This document shows, in pieces, positions 1-7,129 of a stretch of DNA of 13,051 nt. A program made the translations under genes and the position numbers. The notes under the pieces are model-generated. The model ran no database searches, was not told the DNA's origin, and saw only the letters and a list, made by a program, of their open reading frames with translations. Numbering within the stretch: the stretch's first letter is position 1; every line of letters starts with the position of its first letter. Source of the DNA: Bacillota bacterium (GTDB taxonomy: Bacteria; Bacillota; Clostridia; Christensenellales; Aristaeellaceae); NCBI GenBank assembly GCA_023398575.1, contig JAEWSC010000025.1:1-13051 (forward strand), read 5' to 3'.

Positions 1-89
1 TGTCGCACTGCTCACTGCCGTTCGCATTGCTAGTTTCGCCAGCCTCCTCCGCCTCGCTTCACCCGCCACAGGCGGCGCTTTGGCTACGG

Positions 90-150
90 AGCCCTTCAGC
101 GCCCATGGTACTCCGCTTCCCACGGCCCGGGAGAGTAGGTCGCAGTCGGA
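90..150 (+). rRNA. rrf: 5S rRNA, 3' half only (partial or chimeric)
   Basis: The stretch contains AGCCCTTCAGCGCC, ATGGTACT and GGGAGAGTAGGTCG in the order and spacing of the 3' half of bacterial 5S rRNA, and ends in CAGTCGGA as a 5S 3' end would. The 5' half is not recognisable. The conserved loop with CCCGAACACGGAAGTTAAG is absent, and no strand complementary to the 3' end (about TCCGACTG) lies where helix I would need it. The sequence before the fragment is instead GC-rich (positions 1-89). An intrinsic terminator follows at 160-188, as at the end of an rRNA operon. It may be a truncated gene, a recombination remnant or an assembly junction. A short reading frame spanning it is regarded as spurious. 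Confidence 0.6.
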
Positions 151-159
151 TTCCATTTA

Positions 160-188
160 GAGCATCTAAGAAGCTAGATACTCTTTTT
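160..188 (+). terminator. Intrinsic terminator after the 5S fragment
   Basis: GAGCATCTA pairs with TAGATACTC around the loop AGAAGC, with one C/A mismatch, and is followed by TTTTT. Its place ten bases after the 5S 3' end fits an rRNA operon terminator. Confidence 0.6.
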
Positions 189-538
189 CTATTGTGGCTT
201 TACCGAAAAAACCACCAACAAAGCTGGTGAAAGAAAGAGCTTTAGTTTACTGCGTTGAGCGAAGCGAACTGATAACGATCTGCTTGCAAAGTGCTACTTT
301 TCCCGGTAACCACTGCTTTAGCAGTCGAGGGGCATGTATGTGTAACGATTGGTAGTTGTTCGATGCCTATTGAGAGGCGGGCTGGTAATATGCCCTTTTA
401 GGGCTTGTTCATACTACGCGTGGTGTTGCATCCTGAGAATATATGTAACAAGGCTGCCGGCCCCCATGGTTAAAGCTATGGGGTGATCTGTTCCATTTCA
501 AGAATATGAGTAACGCAAGCTCATCGCAGTGCATGTAC
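189..538. other. Non-coding stretch with small hairpins, function unknown
   Basis: No convincing reading frame is seen on either strand. Several short inverted repeats are present: AAAGCT/AGCTTT near 219-242, ACTGC/GCAGT at 312-325, GCCCT/AGGGC at 391-403, CTTGTT/AACAAG at about 405-452, and CCCCAT/ATGGGG at about 463-482. None is followed by a T-run on either strand, so none is a clear terminator for the minus-strand gene that ends at 539. It matches no riboswitch or tRNA that I recognise. It could be spacer, a decayed element or an unrecognised RNA. Confidence 0.5.
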
Positions 539-2293
539 TCACGGTTCTATCAAATAGCTGCTGCCCTGGTGTTGTTTACATGCATGTTTCAACTTCGCCA
601 AATTCTCAGAAAGATCATAAATGCTTTTATACCTGCAACTGGATGTGACCGCGATAGAAATAGACAGTAGCGGAAATTTCTCTTCGATTCCGTTTCTGTT
701 CAAGGCAATGATATATCCCTTATCCAAATCGTTTTTGTTGAAGAATAATTGCGCTGCAGCGTCAAATTGTCGGATTATCTTTTCACAAAGCAGTTTTGGA
801 TTGCTGTCTGAGAGTATAGCTATAAAATCATCCCCGCCAATATGACCGATAAAGTCTGTTTTTTGTACATGATCCTTCAGTAACTGTGCCAGGCATTTAA
901 TCAGTCTGTCACCGTTTTCAAAGCCATATACATCGTTATAGCTTTTGAACTTATTAATGTCAAAGTAAAGGACATAGTAATTTGTTGATGAACGAATGCA
1001 CATTTCCAATTGCCTTTCAATTAGCATGTTTCCTGGCAACTCCGATAGCGGGTTTAAATGCTTTGCATTAATGATTTCAATTTCGATGGTTTTTTCAAGA
1101 AGATCTTTTACTGTGACGATACCCAGATATCGATTTTCTTTCAATATAGTGATAAAATCATATATTTTATCGTGATGCCGGTTCATCGCCTTTTTTGCGA
1201 CGGAATCAATACTACTTTGGTGATCAACGCTCAAAAAGTCACGGCTCATGATTACGCTGATCGGCTTATTGGCGTATAGTGTATAGCCATACTTGTCTGA
1301 GATATACCTAAACATGTCATTTCGTGTGATTACTCCGATCACAGAACCATTGCTGGTAATGCAAAAACCTGGCAATGTACCATCTCTTTTCATCATATCA
1401 AGGATATGGTCAACATGGGTATCCAGACTGATGGTTTTCAGTGGCCTGGAAATACTGCCGATATGAATATTGCAAAGTCTGTTGCACAGTATGTTCTTTT
1501 TGATTTGCTCTGCCTGTGCAATTATTTGTACAACTGCGTTGTTGATAGGTAGTAACGATTCGCAAGGTTTTTGGATGAAAAAACCTTGCCCATAATGGAC
1601 ACCAATATCAATGAGTTTCACCAGTTCGTTTTCAGTCTCAATTCCCTCGGCGATAAGATAGGTATGCGAAAGTGAAGCGAATTCGGCCATACTTCTCACC
1701 AGGGATTGCTTGGTCACCTCCTTGTCGATATCGCGGATTAGGTTCATATCAATTTTGATAAAATGGGGACATACATCGGAAATCAGATTAAGCCCTGAGT
1801 GACCAGCTCCCGCATCATCAATAGCGATCTTATAGTTTTGATCCTTATAATTACGGATGGTTTGTAGAAAATCAGTAAGATTGTTGATGGCTTCGTTTTC
1901 TGTAATCTCAAATATCACATTTTCAGGATTGATAGAATATTGACTTAAGTAGTCCTTCGTGAATCCCTGTATAAACTTCGGCTCTCGCATGATATTGGGA
2001 TTTACGTTTAGGAACAGCTTCATCTGTGCCTTGTGCGCATGAACTGTCTCAATGGCTTTTGATCTGCAGAGAAGCTCCAATTCCCATAGTTTATTGTACT
2101 TTTGTGCATAGAAAAAGAGCATAGAAGGGTTTTCCATATCCGTTCCTTTAGGCCCGCGACTGAGCGCCTCATAGCCATATACAGACCCATCGGTGAGTGA
2201 GATAATCGGCTGAAATACAGTCCTAATTTGCCTGGTGGCAAGTATGCTATAAAATTGTTCCATCAGGCTGTATTCTGCTTTGAACTGACTCAT
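539..2293 (-). CDS. EAL-CBS-CBS-GGDEF cyclic-di-GMP signalling protein (probable phosphodiesterase)
   Basis: A 584-residue protein with an N-terminal EAL domain (about 20-250), a pair of CBS modules (about 282-400) and a C-terminal GGDEF domain (about 415-582). EAL domains hydrolyse c-di-GMP to pGpG. The residues this needs appear present: EALSR at 42-46, Asn in LNVNP (95-99), Glu in FEITE (128-132), the Asp pair of DDAGAG (159-164), KID (180-182), EGIET (216-220) and GQGF (235-238). The cyclase site reads GGDDF (486-490), and the product-inhibition RxxD motif is QKTD (477-480), so the GGDEF domain may be weak or only bind GTP. CBS pairs usually sense adenine nucleotides. No membrane segment or signal peptide is seen, so the protein is probably cytosolic. 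The start is supported by AAAGGA nine bases upstream. The gene looks richer in A+T than the genes to its right. It stands alone and is divergent from the Nudix gene. Confidence 0.9.
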   Translation of the reverse strand: MSQFKAEYSLMEQFYSILATRQIRTVFQPIISLTDGSVYGYEALSRGPKGTDMENPSMLFFYAQKYNKLWELELLCRSKAIETVHAHKAQMKLFLNVNPNIMREPKFIQGFTKDYLSQYSINPENVIFEITENEAINNLTDFLQTIRNYKDQNYKIAIDDAGAGHSGLNLISDVCPHFIKIDMNLIRDIDKEVTKQSLVRSMAEFASLSHTYLIAEGIETENELVKLIDIGVHYGQGFFIQKPCESLLPINNAVVQIIAQAEQIKKNILCNRLCNIHIGSISRPLKTISLDTHVDHILDMMKRDGTLPGFCITSNGSVIGVITRNDMFRYISDKYGYTLYANKPISVIMSRDFLSVDHQSSIDSVAKKAMNRHHDKIYDFITILKENRYLGIVTVKDLLEKTIEIEIINAKHLNPLSELPGNMLIERQLEMCIRSSTNYYVLYFDINKFKSYNDVYGFENGDRLIKCLAQLLKDHVQKTDFIGHIGGDDFIAILSDSNPKLLCEKIIRQFDAAAQLFFNKNDLDKGYIIALNRNGIEEKFPLLSISIAVTSSCRYKSIYDLSENLAKLKHACKQHQGSSYLIEP

Positions 2294-2438
2294 GCAAGCA
2301 TGTCCTTTGTAAATAATTTGCCCAGATATAGTTTACAAACCGATTGTAATATCTACGTGATGAAAGTGTTATCTGCGCAACAGACCAAGTTCTGCATAAT
2401 CCATTACGAGGCCAGGGAAAAATTATAGATTCTGCCGA

Positions 2439-2474
2439 TTGCCATACAATGATAAAAGCCATACAATGATAGAT
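2439..2474 (+). promoter_or_regulatory. Promoter of the Nudix-thioesterase pair, made by a 17-bp tandem repeat
   Basis: TTGCCA (2439-2444) and TACAAT (2462-2467) are separated by exactly 17 bases. The 14-bp unit GCCATACAATGATA occurs at 2441-2454 and again at 2458-2471, a period of 17. The first copy supplies the end of the -35 box and the second supplies the -10 box. The ribosome site GAGGT (2489-2493) and the ATG at 2500 follow. Confidence 0.6.
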
Positions 2475-2499
2475 AAAAAGCAGAAGACGAGGTAGCTGC

Positions 2500-3030
2500 A
2501 TGGAAGCTTGGGATTTGTATGATATAGACAGAAATAAAACTGGGAAGATTGGGTATCGTGGAGAGCCATTGGCACAGGGACAATATCATCTGGCTGTGGA
2601 TATATGGATCATAAACAGCGATGGGGAAGTTCTTCTTCAGAAGCGCTCAAGCAAGAAGGAAGCGGGGGCAGGCCTATGGTGCTGCACTGGCGGTGCGGCT
2701 ATCGCCGGTGAAGACAGTAAGCAGACATGCCAGCGTGAAGCGGCGGAAGAGCTCGGCATAATGCCGGATATGAAACATGCCCAAATGATCTTGCAGCATA
2801 CAATGGGCAACTGCCATAAGGATGTATGGCTGATTCGTCAGGATATATCGCCAGATGCATTTCATCTTCAGCGGGAAGAAGTGGATGATGTCCGATGGGT
2901 GACGATGGAACAATTGAAACGTGAATTGGAGAATCCTTCCCTGTTCTGGATATGGAAATTACACTATATGGACTCGATTCTGAAATATTTGAATGAGGCT
3001 GTTAGCTTGAAAGGTGAAGAAGATGTATAA
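2500..3030 (+). CDS. Nudix hydrolase, isopentenyl-diphosphate isomerase-like
   Basis: A 176-residue Nudix-fold protein. A complete Nudix box (G-x5-E-x7-RE-x2-EE-x-G-I) runs from Gly65 to Ile87 and provides the metal-binding glutamates. The N-terminus (WDLYDIDRNKTG, then HLAVDIWIIN and LLQKRS) resembles the Nudix subgroup related to IPP isomerase type 1 and YfcD-like proteins. These act on diphosphate-linked substrates, but the substrate here cannot be read from sequence. The start at 2500 has GAGGT six bases upstream. The last eight bases overlap the ATG of the thioesterase gene, so the two are likely translationally coupled and share the promoter at 2439-2467. A link to isoprenoid diphosphates would be inference. 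A generic nucleoside or sugar diphosphatase is equally possible. Confidence 0.85.
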   Translation: MEAWDLYDIDRNKTGKIGYRGEPLAQGQYHLAVDIWIINSDGEVLLQKRSSKKEAGAGLWCCTGGAAIAGEDSKQTCQREAAEELGIMPDMKHAQMILQHTMGNCHKDVWLIRQDISPDAFHLQREEVDDVRWVTMEQLKRELENPSLFWIWKLHYMDSILKYLNEAVSLKGEEDV

Positions 3031-3757
3031 TAAATATGAAGAAACCTTTTTGCTGCGAACATGTAACTGCGATTTCAAGGGAACCTGGCGCCCCAGTGAC
3101 ATATTTGAAACAATGCAGGAAGTAAGCGGCATGCATTCCTACCTTTTAGGCTGCGAGCGGGATGTGCTTATCGAAAAAGGGATCGTTTGGGTGCTTTCCA
3201 GGGTGGAAGTACAAATGGAGAAGTATCCTTTCATTGGCGACAGGGTGACGGTGGAGACATTCCCTGTAAAAAATCGACGCTGGTTCTTTCCAAGATACTT
3301 TATCTTTAAGGATGCGCAGGGGAATAAATTAGGTCATGCCTGCAGTTTGTGGGTTTTACTAGATTTAAACAGCCGTAAAATGGCTCCGCCTGACGTAGTG
3401 CTTTCCATGATTCCTGATAATAGTGATCTGGTTCCGCCGATGGGGCTGCCTTCGACGGTTGCAGAGGCAGGCGGCGAGGAAATAGAAACAATCCGCCAGC
3501 CGGCTTACACTGATTTGGATGTAAACAATCATGTGAACAACGCACGTTACATGGACTGGCTAAGTGATGCACTGGGAGCAGGCGTGATGGGAAAAAAATG
3601 CCTGTCATCCATTTGCATCAATTATGATGCGGAAGTCCGCCCTGAGCAGGAAGTGAAGCTAACGCTTCAGATAAATGGCGATGCATTCAGCTTATTTGGT
3701 TATCATGATGAGAAGCGACATTTCGAAATAGGCGGCTCCTTACGAAATAGACAGTAG
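3023..3757 (+). CDS. Acyl-ACP thioesterase (FatA/FatB-like, double hotdog)
   Basis: A 244-residue protein of the bacterial acyl-ACP thioesterase family, which releases free fatty acids from acyl carrier protein. The C-terminal hotdog carries DLDVNNHVNNARYMDW, matching the plant FatA/FatB active-site block (Asp, Asn, His), followed by a segment with the expected acidic residue (NYDAEVRPEQ). The N-terminal hotdog contains WVLSRVEVQMEKYP and RRWFFPRYF, also typical. ATG at 3023 is preferred over GTG at 3014 because AAGGTG (3011-3016) lies six bases before it. It overlaps the end of the Nudix gene by eight bases. The 3' end faces mutY with only 12 bases between stops and no clear terminator. In Firmicutes such enzymes are thought to adjust acyl chain supply; that role is inferred here. 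Confidence 0.9.
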   Translation: MYNKYEETFLLRTCNCDFKGTWRPSDIFETMQEVSGMHSYLLGCERDVLIEKGIVWVLSRVEVQMEKYPFIGDRVTVETFPVKNRRWFFPRYFIFKDAQGNKLGHACSLWVLLDLNSRKMAPPDVVLSMIPDNSDLVPPMGLPSTVAEAGGEEIETIRQPAYTDLDVNNHVNNARYMDWLSDALGAGVMGKKCLSSICINYDAEVRPEQEVKLTLQINGDAFSLFGYHDEKRHFEIGGSLRNRQ

Positions 3758-3769
3758 GATGCTATCTTG

Positions 3770-4840
3770 CTAATGAGTTCTTAGCACCAGTTCAGCAGCT
3801 TTTTTTGCCGTTTTCATTGCGGTTGGAAAAGGAAGCACATTTAACTCGTCCAGCGTGATCCAGCGGCCATCTTTAACGGGTTCAGCGCAGTCAGCAGAAA
3901 AATGCATCAGGTGCATCTTCCAGACTCTATGGGTAAAAACATGCTTTGCTTCGCCCAAATCTCCCTGATAATTTGCATTCAAACCAAGAGAACGCAAGTG
4001 ATTTTTCATGATCTTTGAGGAGATGCTGTCCTCCAATAGTACAAACACCCACAGACCACCCAATAATTTTTCTTGACGCTGCTGAACAAGAACCATATTG
4101 TCAAAGGTTATAAGGCCAACGCCCATTTCTATCTGTTTGGGGGCGCTGGCTTTTATCTTTATGGGTAATAGGTCTGCATCACCGGCTTGATAAGCATCGC
4201 AAAAACCAGAAAGAGGACACTTTTCGCACACAGGTGTTCCGGGAATGCAAACAGTGGCGCCCAGGTCCATCAATGCCTGGTTGAAATCGCCAGGACGACG
4301 ATCTGGAACCATGGAGGCAGCTTCCCCATATATCAACCGTGAGACACTAGGAATAGTAATATCCTCCCGGATGCCTCTTAAGCGGCTGATAACACGCATG
4401 ACATTGCCATCCACCGCTGGTGTCTTTTCTGAATAAGCGATGCTGGCAATCGCGCCAGCTGTATAGGGGCCAATACCTGAGAGCCTTAGTAGTTCAGATA
4501 CCGTTGGCGGTAGTTGCCCTCCAAACGATTCCGTAATCTGCTTTGCAGCCTTTTGCAGATTTTTGGCGCGGCTGTAGTAGCCAAGGCCTTCCCATGCCTT
4601 TAGCACATCCTGCTCAGAGGCCGCTGAAAGGGCCTGAACGGTTGGAAAAAGAGTCATAAAACGTGGAAAGTAGGAAAGAACCGTATCTACCCGCGTTTGC
4701 TGCAGCATAATTTCTGAAACCCATATGGCATACGGGTCGTTAATGTCTCGCCAAGGTAAAGAGCGCTTATGCATATCATACCAAGTTAACAATAATTGAG
4801 AAATGGGTAAGTGTTGCTCGATTGGAATGCACCCTCTCAA
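3770..4840 (-). CDS. mutY: A/G-specific adenine DNA glycosylase MutY
   Basis: Removes adenine mispaired with 8-oxoguanine in base excision repair. In order: LPWR and SEIMLQQTRV with the catalytic Glu, a helix-hairpin-helix (LSGIGPYTAGAIASIAY), AVDGN with the catalytic Asp, a four-cysteine [4Fe-4S] motif (C-x6-C-x2-C-x5-C, starting CIPGTPVC), and a C-terminal Nudix-like recognition domain containing HVFTHRVW. The frame stays open up to a TTG at 4885, but that lies upstream of a good extended -10 element (4869-4877), and its product would begin with a hydrophobic stretch not normal for MutY. The TTG at 4840 is given here as the first conventional start after the promoter, making about 356 residues. 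It has no ribosome site; AGAGGG lies just downstream of it. The real start is therefore uncertain. Confidence 0.95.
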   Translation of the reverse strand: MRGCIPIEQHLPISQLLLTWYDMHKRSLPWRDINDPYAIWVSEIMLQQTRVDTVLSYFPRFMTLFPTVQALSAASEQDVLKAWEGLGYYSRAKNLQKAAKQITESFGGQLPPTVSELLRLSGIGPYTAGAIASIAYSEKTPAVDGNVMRVISRLRGIREDITIPSVSRLIYGEAASMVPDRRPGDFNQALMDLGATVCIPGTPVCEKCPLSGFCDAYQAGDADLLPIKIKASAPKQIEMGVGLITFDNMVLVQQRQEKLLGGLWVFVLLEDSISSKIMKNHLRSLGLNANYQGDLGEAKHVFTHRVWKMHLMHFSADCAEPVKDGRWITLDELNVLPFPTAMKTAKKAAELVLRTH

Positions 4841-4868
4841 AAAAGCAATTGCTATATAGACTTCTATT

Positions 4869-4877
4869 ATTGTACCA
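4869..4877 (-). promoter_or_regulatory. Extended -10 promoter of mutY
   Basis: Read on the minus strand the sequence is TGGTACAAT, an extended -10 element with a poor -35 region. Transcription would start near 4862, downstream of the TTG at 4885. Confidence 0.45.
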
Positions 4878-4885
4878 TAAGGCAA

Positions 4886-5025
4886 TGGGTTTAGCTAAAA
4901 ATCTTTAGATATATGAAAAATGAAGATATATGGAGATAACGAGAGCAATGTTTGAAATTGTTGCCCTAAATGACAATTATGAACGGAAATTGAGCTATTT
5001 AGAGAAATACGGAAATGGAAATCAC
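4886..5025. other. Spacer between mutY and the groESL promoter
   Basis: AT-rich divergent spacer. A 44-codon frame starts at ATG 4948 and runs to 5082, but it reads across the groESL promoter into CIRCE and has only a weak ribosome site. No other signal was found. Confidence 0.4.
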
Positions 5026-5054
5026 TTGATATCCCATGGGAAATGCCGTAAACT
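5026..5054 (+). promoter_or_regulatory. groESL promoter (sigma-A type)
   Basis: TTGATA (5026-5031), a 17-base spacer and TAAACT (5049-5054). The predicted transcription start falls near 5061, so the CIRCE operator lies at the very start of the message, the usual arrangement for HrcA control. Confidence 0.65.
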
Positions 5055-5067
5055 ATGCACGTGCGGT

Positions 5068-5094
5068 TTAGCACTCACTTAATTCGAGTGCTAA
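5068..5094 (+). promoter_or_regulatory. CIRCE operator (HrcA binding site)
   Basis: TTAGCACTC, nine bases, GAGTGCTAA: a perfect match to the CIRCE consensus. It implies that the heat-inducible repressor HrcA, encoded elsewhere, controls groES-groEL. Confidence 0.97.
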
Positions 5095-5129
5095 CAATAT
5101 GAAGAATCGATGCAGCGAGGAGGATTACC

Positions 5130-5414
5130 ATGAACGTTAAGCCTTTGGGTGACAGGGTTGTCATCAAAAACATTGAAGTAGGCGAGACCATCAAAGGCGG
5201 TATTCTTTTGCCCGGTACGGCCAAGGAAAAGCCTCAAATGGCTGAAGTTTTGGCTGTTGGCCCCGGCGGCCTGGTAGATGGCAAAGAAGTCAAGATGCAG
5301 GTGGAAGTTGGCCAGAAGGTTATTTATAGCAAATATGCCGGCACCGAAGTAAAGGTTGACGACAAAGAGATCATCATCGTTCGTCAGAGCGACATCTTGG
5401 CTATTGTGGAATAA
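5130..5414 (+). CDS. groES: Co-chaperonin GroES (Hsp10)
   Basis: A 94-residue protein of normal family length. It forms the heptameric lid of the GroEL chamber in the cytosol. The N-terminus (NVKPLGDRVVIK) and the mobile-loop region (ETIKGGILLPGTAKEKP, about 18-34) are typical, as are the downstream VGPGG and VIYSKYAGTEVK segments. ATG at 5130 has AGGAGG upstream. It is the first gene of the CIRCE-controlled operon, with groEL 32 bases downstream. Confidence 0.98.
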   Translation: MNVKPLGDRVVIKNIEVGETIKGGILLPGTAKEKPQMAEVLAVGPGGLVDGKEVKMQVEVGQKVIYSKYAGTEVKVDDKEIIIVRQSDILAIVE

Positions 5415-5446
5415 TCCCACTTGCCGAATTAAAGGAGGAAATACCT

Positions 5447-7075
5447 ATGGCTAAGCAAATCAAATACGGCGAGGACGCACGTCGCGCGCTGGAAAAGGGC
5501 CTCAACGCCTTGGCAGATACCGTAAAGATCACTTTAGGCCCTAAGGGCCGTAATGTGGTGCTGGATAAGAAGTTCGGCGCCCCCCTCATCACAAACGATG
5601 GCGTGACCATCGCCAAGGAAATTGAACTGGAAGACCCCTTTGAAAACATGGGCGCTCAGTTGGTAAAGGAAGTCGCCACCAAGACCAACGATGTGGCCGG
5701 CGACGGTACCACCACCGCCACCCTGCTGGCCCAGGCCATCGTCCGTGAAGGCCTTAAGAACCTGGCAGCCGGTGCCAACCCCATGGTTTTGAAGAAGGGC
5801 ATTGAGGCTGCCACAGAAGCCGCTGTTGAAGGCCTGAAAGAAATCAGCCAGCCCATCTCTAGCAAGCAGGCTATTTCTCAGGTTGCTTCCATTTCTGCCG
5901 GCGATGAAGAAATCGGTCGCCTGATCAGCACCGCTATGGAAACTGTCGGCAAAGACGGCGTCATCACTGTGGAAGAAAGCAAGACCATGAAGACGGAAAT
6001 GACCACCGTGGAAGGCATGCAGTTTGACCGCGGCTATGCCTCTGCTTACATGGTCACCGATACCGATAAGATGGAAGCGGTTTTGGATGATCCGCTCATT
6101 CTGATCACCGATAAGAAAATTTCCAACAGCCAGGAAATTCTGCCTGTTCTGCAGCAGGTTTCCCAGACCGGCCGCAAGCTCTTGATCATCGCCGAAGACG
6201 TGGAAGGCGAAGCGCTGGCCATGCTGGTTCTCAATAAACTGCGCGGCATTTTGACCACAGTGGCTGTGAAAGCTCCCGGCTTTGGCGATCGCCGCAAGGA
6301 AATGCTGCGTGACATCGCTATCCTGACTGGCGGCCAGGTTATCACCGACGAACTTGGTCTGGACCTGAAGGAAACCACCATGGATATGCTGGGCCGTGCC
6401 GCAACCGTGAAGGTGGACAAAGAGAACACCACCATCGTGGAGGGCAATGGTGACAAAGCCCAGATTGATGGCCGCGTTGCCAGCATCAAGGCGCAAATCG
6501 CCGAAACCACCAGCGACTATGACCGTGAAAAGCTGCAGGAGCGCCTTGCCAAGCTGGCTGGCGGTGTAGCTGTTATCAAGGTCGGCGCTGCTACCGAAGT
6601 GGAAATGAAAGAGCGCAAGCTGCGCATTGAAGACGCCCTGGCTGCCACCCGCGCTGCGGTGGAAGAAGGCATTGTGCCCGGCGGCGGTGTCGCTCTGCTG
6701 AACGTGCTGGGCAAGGTGCAGGCACTGCTCAGCCAGTTTGCCGGCGATGCCAAGACTGGTGTGCAGATCGTGATTCGCGCTTTGGAAGAACCCATTCGCC
6801 AGATCGCTGCCAATGCCGGTATCGAAGGCAGTGTCATCGTGGAAAATGTCAAGAATGCCCACAAGGTTGGTTATGGCTTTGACGCGCTCAAGGGCGAGTA
6901 TGTGGACATGGTGGAAAGCGGCATTATCGACCCCACCAAGGTAACCCGTTCTGCGTTGCAGAATGCAGCCAGCGTGGCGGCCATGCTGCTCACTACCGAA
7001 TCTTTGGTGACTGACATCCCCGCTCCCGAACCTGCTCCTGCGGCTCCCGGCGGCGGAATGGGCGGAATGTACTAA
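5447..7075 (+). CDS. groEL: Chaperonin GroEL (Hsp60)
   Basis: A 542-residue full-length chaperonin that folds proteins by ATP-driven encapsulation together with GroES. Nucleotide-binding motifs are intact: LGPKGRNVV (30-38), the catalytic Asp in GDGTTT (85-90), and the GIVPGGG segment in the second equatorial part. The apical domain and the C-terminal GGGMGGMY tail are normal. A strong ribosome site (AAAGGAGG) precedes ATG 5447. The codons are rich in C-ending choices, as expected for a highly expressed gene. It shares the CIRCE-controlled message with groES and ends at the terminator at 7090-7128. It is the only groEL in this window. Confidence 0.99.
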   Translation: MAKQIKYGEDARRALEKGLNALADTVKITLGPKGRNVVLDKKFGAPLITNDGVTIAKEIELEDPFENMGAQLVKEVATKTNDVAGDGTTTATLLAQAIVREGLKNLAAGANPMVLKKGIEAATEAAVEGLKEISQPISSKQAISQVASISAGDEEIGRLISTAMETVGKDGVITVEESKTMKTEMTTVEGMQFDRGYASAYMVTDTDKMEAVLDDPLILITDKKISNSQEILPVLQQVSQTGRKLLIIAEDVEGEALAMLVLNKLRGILTTVAVKAPGFGDRRKEMLRDIAILTGGQVITDELGLDLKETTMDMLGRAATVKVDKENTTIVEGNGDKAQIDGRVASIKAQIAETTSDYDREKLQERLAKLAGGVAVIKVGAATEVEMKERKLRIEDALAATRAAVEEGIVPGGGVALLNVLGKVQALLSQFAGDAKTGVQIVIRALEEPIRQIAANAGIEGSVIVENVKNAHKVGYGFDALKGEYVDMVESGIIDPTKVTRSALQNAASVAAMLLTTESLVTDIPAPEPAPAAPGGGMGGMY

Positions 7076-7089
7076 GAGCTGCGCTCTTT

Positions 7090-7128
7090 CGAGGAGATGA
7101 CGCGAAAGCGTCATCTCCTCGACTTTTT
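7090..7128 (+). terminator. groESL terminator
   Basis: A perfect 14-bp stem (7090-7103 with 7108-7121) closes a GAAA tetraloop, followed by ACTTTTT. It is a very strong intrinsic terminator 15 bases after the groEL stop. Confidence 0.93.
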
Positions 7129-7129
7129 G

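Noticed and set aside
27..230. 67-codon reading frame across the 5S fragment
   Set aside because: It is read straight through rRNA sequence and the rrn terminator, with no ribosome site and no protein-like composition.
300..500. Possible c-di-GMP riboswitch near the EAL gene
   Set aside because: The conserved GEMM core and tetraloop-receptor features are not present, and the region is downstream of the gene, not upstream.
4948..5082. 44-codon frame before groES
   Set aside because: It runs through the groESL promoter and into CIRCE, and its ribosome site is weak.
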